Shown: positions 23,011 to 35,871, numbered from the stretch's first letter. The stretch is DNA of 64,000 bases from Gonatopus flavifemur (GCA_018340375.1 JAFFJZ010000003.1:26598001-26662000), one strand, 5' to 3'. The notes: generated by a model from the sequence alone, not told the origin. Numbers and translations: made by a program.

Positions 23011-23393
23011 CCACACAGCATAGAAGTTCAAAGAGAATTCTTAATAACTCTTAATGAATCCTTCAAATCCCAATTAAACTCTTTGTAAACTTTTTCGGAG
23101 CTGGTGTGTTGTATGGATATAAAAGGTGTTCACCCTTGATATAAAAGGGCGGACATAAAATATAATTACAAGGAAAAACAGCTTATTTTTTGAGATATAC
23201 TACTGTGTCCAAAAAGTGAGGTGACATTTGAATTGAAACTCTGTACGCAAATGTATTTGGGGGATTGCTCTTATTTTTAGGTTGATAAGACTGTCTTTGA
23301 TATCCGTGCCAAGGGTCACATCAAAATATTCATTAGTGTTTGAGATACGCTTCGTTTTATAAGCTGCTGGAAGTGAATTTTTCGATATTTTTA

Positions 23394-24619
23394 ATGTCTG
23401 CATTTGTTGAGTAAAAAATTTGTATGAAATTTTGTTTGCGGAATGAATTTTCTGCCGCTGATTCGTTGAGGATGGTGCAGAAAGCCTTCAGTGGTGAGGG
23501 TATGTCGGAAAAGAATGTTTACAAGTGGTATGAAGGGTTCCAATCAAGTCAAGGAGCGTCGCGATCGACCATCAACTTCAACTGACGAAATTCACGTCCA
23601 AAAGATGAGAGATTCGGTGCTTAAAAATCGTTAATGACCAATTAGAGATCTTGCTGATGATGTTGGCATTTCAAAAGGATGAGTCAATACCATTTTGAAA
23701 GATGTTTTGGGCCTCAGACGCGTCAAATCTCGATTGGTAACGAAAACCCTGAGTTTCCTGGAAAAACATCGTCGCGTTGAAGGGTGTGTAACAATGCTTT
23801 CCGACTATCAGAACAACATGAAACGCATTATCACGGAAGATGATCAACTGATCAATCAAGTGAATATGGCGCTCAAGGTGAGGCAAAACCAAAAAACCGC
23901 GCCAAAGTCGCTCAAAAATCAAAGTTATGTTGACTGTTTCCTTCGATTATCGTGGTTTCCGTGCATTTTGAGTTCCTCCGCCGGGTCAAACATCAACAAA
24001 GAATATTATTTGAGTGTTCTCCGTCGTTCACGTAAACCCAAGTCAAAAAGTACGGACGGTTTTTGTCCTCATATTTCGTTTTTAGACTGATTTTTTTAAG
24101 TGATCGAGGAGAAATTCAGACGAAAATCATGAAGAAGTATTGTATTTGTCCGCATTATTCCACAATCAGGACAAAATCAGCCATCAAATGGAATCGAAGG
24201 ACAAAAACCGTTCCAATCTTTTGAACCGGAAAGTTATTCGCCTTCCGGAACGGATTTGTGGCGAGACAGTTCTTGGTTTTTACACCACAACAATGCACCG
24301 GCTCACAACGCATTGGTTTTCCGTAACTATTTCGCAAAAAACTCGACCCATACCGTTTTCACAACCACCGTATTCACCTGATTTGGCACCGTTCGACTTC
24401 TGACTATTCAAGAAACTCAAAAGACCGCTCTGGGGACACCGTTTTGAGTCGATAGAGGAGATCCAAGCCGAATCGAAGAGAGAGAGAGAGAGAGAGCTGA
24501 AGACCATCCTGGAAACCAACTTTAGCAACTGTTTCGAGGATTGGTAAATCGTTGGCATGAGTGCATTGTATCCGAGGGGGGATTACTTTGAGGACGATGA
24601 ACTTGATTTGCGGGAATAA
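23394..24619 (+). pseudogene. mariner transposase pseudogene
   Basis: ATG at 23394 opens MSAFVE, then a TAA where related copies read Gln. The DNA-binding part (NEFSAADSLRMVQKAF, then VYKWYEGFQ) is readable up to about 23600, followed by stops and frame changes. The catalytic core survives as RIITEDDQL (first Asp motif; the related copy has GDERW), NKEYYLSVLRR, HHNNAPAH at about 24283 and YSPDLAPFDF at about 24370-24400. The second catalytic Asp is Asn (codon 24289-24291), the stretch to the third motif has one extra base, and TGA follows DF at 24401. An (AG)10 run at 24477-24496 replaces (AG)4 in the relative, adding four codons. Stop at 24617. Confidence 0.9.
24477..24496 (+). repeat. (AG)10 microsatellite in transposase pseudogene
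   Basis: Ten AG units where the homologous position in the 38781-41159 mariner has four. The 12-base gain is in frame and would add Arg-Glu repeats. It probably arose by slippage after insertion. Confidence 0.85.
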
Positions 24620-24736
24620 ATAAAGATTTTTGAAAATAAATGCTATATCATCTTATTTTTTGGACACAGTAGTAAGCATTTTTAGATTTCTTCCCAAATA
24701 CGAATCATTCAAAAGCACTATGTGCTACATACTTCT

Positions 24737-24968
24737 TGAGCTTGACACCATTCACTCAGTTGGAAAACGGCGGACATCTGAAAAAAAATCCAACTTTTCT
24801 ATCATTATTCGTTTTGGAGCTGTAATAATTCAGAATTGCTCAACTTTGATTGACTGGAAGCTCAAAAATTCCAAATCGCTATAACTCTAGAACAACAAAT
24901 GATGGAATAGTCCAATTTTTTCTCCAGAGATCCGCCGTTTTCCAACTCAGCTAATGGTGTTAAGCTGA
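24737..24968. repeat. Inverted repeat downstream of the mariner
   Basis: Arms of about 100 bp meet near 24852. The left contains ACACCATTCACTCAGTTGGA and AAAACGGCGG. The right contains the complement CCGCCGTTTTCCAACTCAGC and TAATGGTGT. Inner parts also mirror each other (GAAGCTCAAAAATTCC close to the centre). It begins about 70 bp beyond the mariner end and has no coding frame. Probably a decayed foldback or MITE. Confidence 0.65.
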
Positions 24969-27900
24969 AATTTCTCATATGGAAATTGCCGAAGTCGACG
25001 AATGCTCTGTCACTGGCAAGGCCTTGGTTCAAGTATCCCATTGAACCGATTGATTCAGAGTGATTCCAATGCAGAAACACAAGAGTATCCTGAAATTGCT
25101 GACAATGATGGGACTTTTCACAGTACCTACCAATTTTCGCAATGCACAAATATTAAAATAGCCAGGTGCCCAGTCAATGTCATGGATTCAAAAATTGTTT
25201 TCACTCGATACAAGTTAAAAAAAAAGATCATGAAGTGAAAGATACAAAATTCTATTAGACGTGTACCAAAAAGAAATTTACTGTGATAATGAAGGTTGAT
25301 GAGGTCATTCTTCATTATGCAGGATTTATCACACATGACGATTTCAACTTTCAAATATTGAAAAAGGATGCAATCAAGAGAGAACAATATTTTCCATTGT
25401 CCGTATAACAATACATATTCAATTCGAAAGAAGTAAATGTTTATGAAAATTTCAAAACCCTCAATATGGAACTTTGAACGAAAATACTACCGTGAAAAAG
25501 ATTTCAACGGTTGAGCATTGTATGTACGCGACGTGGAACATCTCGATGAAAACCAATTCACCGTAATCGATGTTTTGTATTTTCATCATACTTTCCTCAC
25601 CTCCGCTCCAACCGTACGCTATTACCAAGACTCGGTAAATGTCGTGTTATGTTCTCCAAACGAAGCAAAGTTTTTGGAAACCATACAAAAACTTACAATG
25701 AATCGTATCAAAGATGATTGATTCTCTTAACAATAAATCTAATTGCTCTTTGCTGTTGTATATTCCTAATTCGCACGGAAACGACACATCGAGGACGACA
25801 GATCGGTATGACGCGAGTTTCCGAAGAAAAGAACTTGTGTGCGTTTCAACAAAACCAATTTCAGGTATCTTTCACTCCTCGTAGGGGCACTCTACTTTCC
25901 CGGTGTCGCCCCCTCCCCCACACTACATCAGACGTTGTCGACATACCGGAACACATAGAACAACTTGCCGCTAACGTATGTTGTACTGCAAGGATAAGGG
26001 GGCGGTCGTTAAGTGCAAGGATCACGTACGCGCTTTGATAAAGTTCTGCCTCGTTTCTCTCGTTACGAGTAGAGTCCGGTTTAGTGTGTTCTGTATCTTT
26101 ATCCAGTTCTTTTCCGAAGCGAAGAAACTTTGTGACTCGGGATAGGTACATCTACACAAATACGTGTGCACACATTCTAGTATCCGGAAGTTTGGAAAAT
26201 TTCTTTCATGTCTTGTTTTTATAGCTCCTTCATCGATAACTAAAAGCCTCATATTCTTGGAACTTCAATACTGTAGCAGTAATACGAGCTTGGCGCGAAA
26301 ACGCGCACGTTCATCCTCTTTGCTTGATAATCGCAAGATTATCGACAAACTTGACGAGAACATCCTGATTGTCACGCATTGATCCCTCATGAATGAAATC
26401 ATGTTGACGATGAATTAGAAATCCTTATTTCAAACAACTGCGTGCTTCATAGCGAGAGGAAATTTTATTTGAATTTGAATAAAAAAAGATCAGTTTTTCA
26501 CTCCATCACTGTAATTCACCTTGTAACTAGGACATCCACTCCTGGTGGATGGAAGGGAGTTGAAGGTGGTTGCCTCTTCGACGAACGAGGTCATACAATG
26601 CAATTCAAATTTCAAGTTCTTCATAGTATTATGTAATATATATATATATATAAATCTATCTACGATGAAAAAATTTCTTTCAATTATAGTTTGGTACTCT
26701 TCGGTTATTCATGCATCACACATGCGTAGCTGGAACAAGTCAACTGTGCTATTTAATAGAGATTGTTATTCGCATGAAAGATGTGAGTTAGAGTATTCTT
26801 AACACAATTTTCATCGTTGCTCAAACAACAATGGAAGCATAATTCAACGGGAATGAAAACATCCCATTAAAATTTTTCTTTCTCACTTATTAAATGTGTA
26901 AATGATTCCTGGAAGACATTTTTCTTTGAATTTGTTGTTCTCTTCATAATGGATGTCAAGTGGATCATTATGCGATGAAAATTTACTTGAAAAAATACTC
27001 TGCCAATACATGAGTGCACAGCTTCAACTTCTGTTTTAGAATAAACGTATTTCCATAATCAGTTTTCCAATTAATTTGATTGAGATATATTCACAGGAAA
27101 CACTCGTATCCTGGTATAAAACTAGAGATATAAAAGTTGAATGTTCCATTCAGTTTTATATCGAATGAAAACCATCAACATTACCTACGATTTGGAATCT
27201 TTTTCAATGCGGAATTAATCAAATACTTGAAAAAGAAAATTGAAAATTTATCCCTGAAAGAATTTTTCTGTATGTTCGAATTTCGAGCCTTCATACTTTT
27301 ACTTTGGATTCATATTTTACCGTTCTTTTTTTTCAATAGAATCATTCTGATCAAGGTGAAACTGCGGCTTTTTGGGCAGACTCTATTACCTCGTTGGTGG
27401 TCGTCCAACCTTAGAGAAGACGTTTGATTATTCGCACCTCGAAATAGCCAGATAGCCCATCCAGTTTTGGAAGTCCTCTCAGTAAGTAATTTTATCATCT
27501 TAGAATAACTGAGATCCATTTGAGTTATATTAATTATACTCATTATTGAGAATAAATTGTGGTAGGAAAATCATTGGTTAATCTGACTTGTAACATCATT
27601 AAGTGATCAATTGAAACAGATCAACACAGTTTCAGTTCATTCACGCTCAAACCGTTGAACATTTTCTACATGCACGTTTTTAAAATAAACTTGAAAATGT
27701 CGACGAAATGAAAAAAATATCCTCTATTATTCAGATAAAATGAAGTACTTAGCTCTTTTAAAATGACATAGCGATGAATGAAGTTCAAGGAAATTCTTCA
27801 AGACCATAGAGCTACGTTCATCCGTATCTCGGAGAATCGTCCCATCTTAAGATAAGAATTGGGACGTAAGATGTGCATATAGGCCGACCGTGCGAAGACT

Positions 27901-29225
27901 TGGAACAGTTTTAGTATCGCAATAATAAGTCCATTCTTTGATTTAAAAAGTACACGCTATGAATGCAGCGGACAATAGAGACTGGAGTAGGGAGGGGAAG
28001 GAGAAACGGGTAAAAGAGAAATGTAGAGGGATAATTGCGAGGGAATAAGAAACAAGAACCGACAAGGAAGAGAATCGTGGAATCGTTTCTGGTCTGCATT
28101 CTAATTACCTCATTTCACCTTAGCCCCAAAACTGCCCTAACTGAGAGAGAGTTTTTCAAGAATCTTGAAGAGTCTGAAACATTGCAGGATGCTCTTTCTT
28201 ATGCAAGTTTGAATCATTCTGCCGTCAGAACAAGAAGTAGTCTTTCTGAGAGCGGAGTCAGGTTAGAAGAGAAGAATAATAAAAAAGGGAAAGTAAGGAA
28301 AGTGGTAAGTGAAGAAAACTGGATTGGAATGAGACTTACCGGTGTGGGAGCGACGGAAGAAAACCATGATGAGGATGAGTAAAAAAGAAGAGGGACAGAC
28401 GGAATGGCTTTCATAAATCTCTGTCGTAAAAAGAGGATTTATTCGGAGGTGGGCCGGGAGTACCGTGATCCCGTTTCCATTGAGGCAGAGAGCGCGCGAA
28501 ACCGAGCGCGGTAAAGTCGTACCGGCTGCCTCGTTAGCTTCGCGATAAAGCGTTTACTCGTCCACCGATGTCATTCCCCTGGCAATCACTTAAACGCGAT
28601 AGCAAGGCAAGCCTCCGCCACCTTACAGAAACTTCGCTGGCTTCTTTTTTCCACCATTTTTTCCCTCCTCTCTTAATTCTTTCTTTTCCTTGTTTTTTAT
28701 TCCTTTTGTTCTATTCTTCCATAGAAGATCTTCCTACGTTCACGTTTGGCGCGATTAATTCTTCTGCTCGGTTTAACAAAAGAACGATTGAAAAACTTGC
28801 TTCAACCTTGGTTGGGTTTCTATCACGACTATATGTTTCATGACCAAGAGGTTTCAATCGATTGCCCGTGAAGAATAAAATATCTATCCACCCCTCGCTC
28901 GGATCAAAATAGGATGGAATGGAAGATGTTTCTTGGTAAAATTTATTTTTCCCACAAACTCAACCATGAACAATCTCGAAGTGAAATCTGTGTAATACAA
29001 TAGTAAGAAGCATAACTCAATTCTTATTTCAAATTGTGATAAATGCTGTTTTTTTAGAATTCTTGAATATTCCATTTTAGAACAATCACTTCAATTCAGG
29101 AGTTCAGTGATCACAAAAGTATTCTTTGCTCCAACTGTTGATACACGAAGGAAAGAGATGTTTCCATAGGAAACTATATCACATCGGATTGTGATTTTGA
29201 GCGCATGAAATTCAAAAACTACAGC
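24969..29225. other. Unannotated stretch with a CG-rich patch
   Basis: No gene recognised in about 4.3 kb. A (TA)n run lies at about 26637-26653. The region 28440-28620 is GC- and CG-rich compared with its flanks (GAGCGCGCGAAACCGAGCGC) and is followed by a C/T-rich tract to 28730; this could be a promoter or 5' exon region, but no start or splice signal is convincing. The 115-codon frame at 28035-28382 has no known domain and its opposite strand is also open. Confidence 0.4.
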
Positions 29226-29500
29226 GATAACTCAGTAAAAATGCTTTCGGCATTGACCAACTAGAGAATCGGCAAGAGATTGGTAAGGGCTTTACAAGCC
29301 ATCAAATATTTCTCCCGTTCAGTGTCACATCCCCTGGCGATGCCCAGAGAATTTCGACTAGAATAGTTTCCCCTTGTCTGATAGAATTAAATTATTCCAA
29401 TCATTCTCTATAGAGAGTTTATAAACTTCGTAAGGAGTCGCTGTGGGACTTGCGAGGCCCAACAAGGCCTTGTAATAGCCTGAAAAATAACAAATATAAT
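29226..29500. repeat. Decayed GGCC/AAGGCTT-type repeat
   Basis: Words such as GGTAAGGGCTTTACAAGCC, GCGAGGCCCAACAAGGCCTT and GTAATAGCCTG resemble the interior of the 8327-8440 element (CTATTACCAAGCCTTATCAG). No defined ends, so this is a weak similarity call. Confidence 0.3.
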
Positions 29501-32500
29501 TTCTATCAGAGTTAATATTGAAATGTAGACTCTCTACTTTTTCTATAATCCGGTCCGGGGTGAATCTTACAGAGAGAGAAAGAGAGGTCGAGAGAGCGCT
29601 GTGATTAAGCTGCTCATCGCTCTTTGATTACAGACGCAAGTAGAGCTCAGTAGTATAAAGCAAAGAGCCAGGTGCTCACTCACGACAGTGTTCTCTCTTG
29701 AACCGAACCTACCGACCACTCTCCACAAATTCCCCTTTCCGGTGTAACATAGGCGTTAATAATACCAATCGATAGCACTTTAGCAAACATTCTTCGACGC
29801 GATACGTATAATCCATATCTACAATCGATATTTATGTCATTCAAAATTCATTTTCTCCCAAAGAATGATCAGTGCCACCAATATTTCATGTTTATGTTCT
29901 TGCGTCTATACATTTTACACAAATATTTTCATCAACTATGATATCTTTCGTCTGAATAAACACAAAGAGAGGATTCAACGAGTTGTGTGCGCATTCACGT
30001 ACCGCAACGTGACATACCTGAACGAACATGGAACGTTCGATGCAATGGCCGAAGGATACCAATTTTTTCTGTACTACGTTTTAAATCGAGACGGGATTTT
30101 TTTAATGCGTCGCATATGAAGCGAAGCACAAATAACACAGTAGATAAATCACGGCCGTGTTTTTCCTTTTGATGAGAAAAACATAACATGGCAAAATCAG
30201 AGCCGCGATCCCATATCGATTTGACGAACGAAACAGTGATCTTCCGATTCATTTGAAATTACAGGAAAAAAAATAAACATTGGTATTTTACGGATTTACT
30301 TCTTCCCAGAGTTTGTTGAAGAAACTCGTCACTTCAATGAGATATTTTATGTAATTCAATACAGGTAATTGATGATTCGAGAGCTGTAGTCTCATTTCGA
30401 CCGTATCTTATATACTTGTGAATCATTTTCGACATACTATCCGTCAGGAGTGCAAATACGTTTTCCGAAATGAGAAACTCAGTGGCAAGTGAAACAACAA
30501 TGATACTCGTCCAGGCGGAATCTATCTATTTGTATGTGAGCTTGTTATATCAAACTACGTTCTCAGAGTCGGAAGAGAAACCTCATGATTGAAGAATAGT
30601 AGTTGAGGGGTGTGCAGATATATGTATATATATAAATATAAAACATCTGGGACTTAAGACGCGAGAATTTCTCTGAGAAAATTCAATGGAGATGAAGGAA
30701 GAGTAAATTCTCTTTTCCCTCGCGTGCAACGAAAACGTTCGTTTCTTCTTATTCTAATCTTTTTTCCTTGCGTTGGGAGGATCTTTTGACATCAGTTTTT
30801 ATTCATTCAAAACAACAACACGGTAGAATGTGTTCCACTTTTCCTTTTGAAATAGGAACTTATATTTTGTCCTAGCTTCATTCTTATCATATTTCAAAAG
30901 AATTTTTCAATATTCTATACTACCGTATACGGTGTGCTTTGCTCTTTAACACAGTTCAACTCTGTCTCCTGCATCAAAAGATTGCTTTTGAAATTTGTCA
31001 TCCAGCTACAAATATTCTACATTTGATTTGATCAGTTTCATTGCAGATATATTTGATCAACGTTTCATCGACCAAAACATAGGCTCGAAGGTAGAAGATG
31101 AATCCAAAGTACAAATACATTATCTATGCATTGGTTTAATCGCGGAGTTTGTTCAGTTCTCAAACTCATGGAATTGAGTTGTGTGTCAGTCAACACCATC
31201 GACGATTCATTTGTGCGTACGCTACATATATAAAACTTTTCTCCTTAAAAACACCATCTGATGCGATAACTATTCATTTGTTTTCACTCAGTTCCTGAAA
31301 TTACTATCTTCTGAATTCATTTTGATCGTAAGAAACTTTATTCAAACCTGAAACTAGTTGATAGAGGTAGAAACTCAGCTTGAATTTATAAAATAAATCT
31401 TTTGATTCAAGATTCTGGATTGAAACAATGCTTTTCTTTGAACCAAACTGCAATTTGGTTCTTCAATTCGGAACATGAAATCAATTCGAAGCATTTGAAT
31501 GACTCATTTGCAACTGCTCGTTACTAGAAATTACAACGATATATTCTCCTTTTTCTTTTTCATTCAGCAAATCACCTATTTCATCAATTCACATATATTC
31601 AAGTTTCTTCATACAGATTATGACTAAAGTTTTGAATATTTGAAGTGTCTCAGCAATCTCTTCTGTGGCAACGTGAAGTTTATTTCCCAGTGATGTGACG
31701 GTTTGATCGTCATTAACCGTGGTACCTTCTCCGACATAGAATATCGTTCAAAGAGGAATCTTCAACGCAAAACTTTTGACATATTCGTTCATTCACCAAA
31801 TTTTTCCCATGTAAACTAAAAAACTTTTCATCCACGTCAGCAGTATGATTTCACGTTCTGGATACTGACCGTACAAGATGTGCAGCAAAAATGTACTCTT
31901 TGATCTCTCAATTGCGTATCGATAGAGAATGAATATCTTCTACTCGTCACCCAAACTGCATTACACTGCATTGAAAAAGAATATTCCTTTCTTTTTTGAA
32001 CAAATAAAGCTGATTCATGCTGAATAAATTCCCATATCGATATACTTTTGACCAGCATGGTACCAGTATTATTTGTTCTCAAAAGTGCAATTCTGAACTT
32101 ATTAAAAATTCTTACCTAGCGGATAATTACCATTTATCAAAAATTAACGATTTCAAAACTAATATGACTTGAATGAACTATCCTTATCAAATTTATGATC
32201 GAATTACATCAACGTGAAATCAAATTTAAATACATGATTTCAAAATGATGAAGTTTGTTGCTTCTTCACTTATTCTGATAGAAAAGAAAGTTACTTTTGT
32301 GAAAACAAATTCCGTTCTCTGAATGTGTTTGCGTCTCAAAAGCTTTATAAAAGTCAATTTCTTTTCTTTTTTTCGCGAAAATTCAGGAAACAAACATTGT
32401 TATGCGCGCACGCGTGTGGGTGAAACTAGCACACGACGTAAAAAAAGTTTTAGTATTATCACAATAGCGGCATACAACTATTTCTATACTATTCTCAACT

Positions 32501-34066
32501 GTACATTCTTCTTTTCTTAAGTCTCTCACATAAAAATCGTAAGTGAATACATTATATTGAAATTGTAAAACGCCTCGGGCCATGAACCGTTGAACTTATT
32601 GTGGAGTGAATTTTCTTCATTAGAATACATTCAACTTCAACATTCAAACATATTGTATGTTGTAAGTATTTTTTCTATTCAAAGTTAATGAGAGGAAATA
32701 AAGCAGATCGCCTCTCAGCTGTAAATTCGTTAGAGAAAGCATTGATCACCTCCCAAAAAAAAGTGATACAAAAGGATCAAGAATTTTGTTTTTAGTGATC
32801 ACAATCTATTCATAATTTTCACAATTTGGAGTTAAAAAGACAAATACGAAGCTTCAATTGAAATACAGAACAAAATCCTGATAGATTCATCATAAATCCT
32901 AAAAAACTTTGATTAAAAGAAAAATTTCATTGATGCGTTTCAGTGTTCGATGAAATGTTTTCCGAGATCGAATGCGAGATGCTTTTTCTTTGTCATTCAC
33001 GCTCCCGTTATCACAGCTCTATATCCATCTTTCTTTGTAGGAAATTTCAAGTTGACGGGAGATAGAAATGGATGGAATGATGTTGCTGACTAGGGTGAAT
33101 CGGGGATGGGAGTTGGTCGAACACCAACGTGTTTGGCACGTCCTCCGGGTGCAGAAACGCGGTCTGAAAACTTTATAGTTCGCCTCACGGCTGTGGTTGC
33201 AACGGACCGAGATTTGGAAAAAAGTAATCGAGATCTCGTTACAGAGAGCATTCATGCGTATGACTAGTTTCATATGTATATTGGCGAAAATGTGGAGAAA
33301 AGGTAGATTCCCACCAAAAGTTTCGACGAAGCAAGATCTCGAAAAGCACTGGCCTTGCGTTGCAATACTTCGCATTTGTATTGAGAGTGCATCGGTGAAA
33401 CTATTATATCCAGTCCTATTAAAATAGGTGGAAAATATATATTGTATGTCGTATTTCTCGTATACGGAATATCAATTGTTCCTGTCGTGTTGCATTAGAA
33501 AGAATTCGAGGAGAGAAATATATGTCAAATTTCGAAAAACACAAGTTGGATACAAATGACTGGTGAAAACTATACTTAGACACAGTTGGGAAGTTTTTAA
33601 TTGAAGAAATATTGCAGAAGAATCATGAATAAATTGCAATATAAATTACAAAACAATAAAATTATCGATATAAATTCAAGATTGTGAATAGAGAGGAGTT
33701 TGAAAGCGAAGTACAATTTCCCAACTCGCAAGAAGACAATTTCAGTTGAAGCAATAATGCTTTATACACATAAAACTGTGAAATCGATTTGTGAATAATT
33801 AAACTGTATATCTTGGATGAATGATTGTGCAGTATTTCAAGTCTAATTACGTTATAAAGTGCAACGGATAACGAGTAGAATGAAAGCAAAGACTGAGATA
33901 TAATGATTTGCTTCGGTTCTCCTTATTATCGTGATTATTATTATTTTGTACTTTGAACTACTTGATATTAATACAAGAAAATGAAATCCGTATTTTGTGA
34001 TAATTGAAGGAAAAGATAACGAACTTAATTTTCGTATCGTAAAATATCAGCCAAATACATACACAA
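29501..34066. other. Unannotated stretch
   Basis: About 4.6 kb without a gene or element I can name. A GA-rich patch lies at 29571-29600. A 53-codon forward frame at 33106-33267 has a balanced composition and is listed in the findings. The reverse frame over the same DNA (33019-33375) is also open, and neither shows a known domain. Confidence 0.45.
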
Positions 34067-34337
34067 ACACGGAAAAAAATGACCACGTAAGAATTACATG
34101 AAAAGTGAGGTTATAATTATGGTGTGGATTTTATGTAGAATTTACACCAGAGTCCTGTTGGATTCACATTGTTATCATGGTTACCATGGCAACACGCCTG
34201 CCGTTTACTTCAGTAGCAATGGTAGCAATGTACACATAACATTGGTCCCAATGTGAATTTTACTCCAATTGCATGCACTTCAGCAGTTATGTCAAAATAA
34301 CAACAACCAATGCAACATCCACACTTCATTTTTTTCC
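34067..34337. mobile_element. Possible MITE, ACACGGAAAAAAATGA end
   Basis: Left ACACGGAAAAAAATGACCAC against right TTCATTTTTTTCCAT gives about 14 bp of inverted match, with the last bases of the right end changed. The body has repeated CACATTG/CAATGTG and GTTGCCATGG-like words in both orientations. It may be a relative of the element at 43461-43643, whose end is TACAAGGAAAAAAATGATG. Confidence 0.4.
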
Positions 34338-34539
34338 ATAAAGGGAAAAATTCACTCCATATTGAAAAAATCCAGAATATTCCAATAGATTTCCACATAT
34401 CCTGTGACGAGACGACATGTTTTTTCAATAGAAATTTTCAAAAAATACCAACAGAAAATTGACTTCTATCCAGAAAAATTTTTTTAATTATATATGATAA
34501 ATCAAGATCATCGCCGTCAAAGTAATCACCCTCTCCCCC

Positions 34540-35045
34540 CACCGGATAAGATGCACTCATGCCAATGCATTTTCCAATCTTCGAGACAGTTGTTAAAGTC
34601 GGTTTCCGGGATGGCCTTGAGCTCTCTCTTCGATTCGGCTTGGATCTCCTCTATTGACTCAAAACGCTGTCCCCGGAGCGGTCTTTTGAGTTTGTTGAAC
34701 AGTCAGAAGTTGCAAGGTGCCAAATCAGGTGAATACGGTGGTTGTGGAACGGCATGGGTCGATCCTTTTGACATGCCAACATTATCAGCAAGATCTCTAA
34801 TTGGTCATCGACGATTTACAAGGACCAAATCTTTGATTTTTTGGACATGAACTTCGTCAGTTGAAGTTGATGGTCGACCGGAACGCTTCTTGGAATCCTT
34901 CATACCACTCGTAAACATTTTGTTTTCGACATAGCCTCATCACCAAAGGCTTTCTGCACCATCCTCAACGAAACAGCAGCAGAAAATTCATTCCGCAAAC
35001 AAAATTGAATACAAATTCTTTGCTCAACAAATGCTGAAATTATGA
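34540..35045 (-). pseudogene. mariner transposase pseudogene, deleted core
   Basis: Reading the reverse strand, the N-terminal part ([20 protein letters not shown], then LRMVQKAFGDEAMS) starts near 35042. It continues to [14 protein letters not shown] and a helix-turn-helix remnant near 34790. The next recognisable residues are YSPDLAPCNF, read at about 34700-34730, so the first two catalytic Asp motifs are gone. The third Asp codon reads AAC (Asn; forward GTT at 34709-34711) and is followed by Phe and an in-frame TGA (forward 34703-34705). C-terminal sequences with KRPLRGQRFESIEEIQAESK follow. Confidence 0.85.
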
Positions 35046-35150
35046 AAATCGGAAAATTCACTTTCAGCCGCTCACAAAACGAAGAGTATCTCAAACACTA
35101 ATGAATATTTTGATGTGACCCTTGGCACGGATATCAAAGACAGTCTTATA

Positions 35151-35871
35151 TCCCATACAGCACCGGAAGGTTCTATCAACATCCTCGGAACGTTTTCTGA
35201 AACATTGGAATGTTCTGAAAATGTTTCGGGACGTTCAAGAAACATCGCATGTATTCACCAGGGATGTACGAATGTCCGGTATAGTTTTATTAAGGTTTCC
35301 ATGGAACGTTTATGAGACATTGAAAATGAGAATTTGTTAATGTTCAAACTTGTGTCAAATCTTCCAATATTCTCCATTTGGAGCCGATGCAAATGAACTG
35401 TGGTGGAGCCTGTATCGATGGATCTGACAAATTACATTTGCATCCTTTTAATACATCGCATATAATGAAATTATGTTCCCCGCCAATTTGAAGGTTATGT
35501 GAATTTCAAAACATTGACTTAATTCTTGATAATTTATATGCTGCCAATAGTTTCGAACTGCTGAAATGAAATATTTTCAAACATTCAATACAAAACATAC
35601 TTTTATTGTTGTTCGATGCTTTTGTCCCTGGTAAAACTATCAATATAAATTTGTATAGGTCCAAGATAAAATACTTAGTTTTCATATAACGTTTCGAGGA
35701 CGTTCTGAAAAAGTACCATAGCATTTGTCAACAATGTCCTCAAAACGTGTTTTCCAGCACATTGAATGAATGTTCTCAAGATGTTTAGGAAATATACTTT
35801 TGGGAACCAACATCTGTGGGACTATGGACACGTTTTTGAAACGTTTTGAGAGCTTTCGGTGCTGTCTGGGA
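35151..35871. mobile_element. 721-bp element nested in the mariner, TCCCATACAGCACCGG ends
   Basis: Left TCCCATACAGCACCGGAAGG and reverse-complemented right TCCCAGACAGCACCGAAAGC match over about 22 bp with few differences. TA lies on both outer sides (35149-35150 and 35872-35873), and the flanking mariner sequence resumes at once (CAGTCTTA / CTAACC). The body is non-coding and contains many AACGTT/GTTC-type words (GGAACGTTTTC, GGACGTTC, GAACGTTTATGAGAC, AACGTTTCGAGGACGTTC). The CCC-TACAGCAC start is shared with the foldbacks at 3388 and 39396. Exact edges are uncertain by 2-4 bp because TA repeats at the junction. Confidence 0.85.

Larger units (their letters stand above)
23203..24669 (+). mobile_element. 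mariner transposon, near full length, inactive
   Basis: CTGTGTCCAAAAAGTGAGGT at the left and the reverse complement of the right end, CTGTGTCCAAAAAATAAGAT, form the terminal repeats. TA lies at 23201-23202 and 24670-24671, the classic mariner target duplication. Between them is a leader, a decayed transposase (23394-24619) and a short trailer. Both ends are retained. Members of the Tc1/mariner superfamily move by cut-and-paste at TA sites using a D,D34D transposase; this copy cannot encode one. Confidence 0.92.

Noticed and set aside
28035..28414. 115-codon forward frame with Glu/Lys-rich tail
   Set aside because: The opposite strand is equally open, no domain is recognised, and the tail reflects a purine-rich tract.
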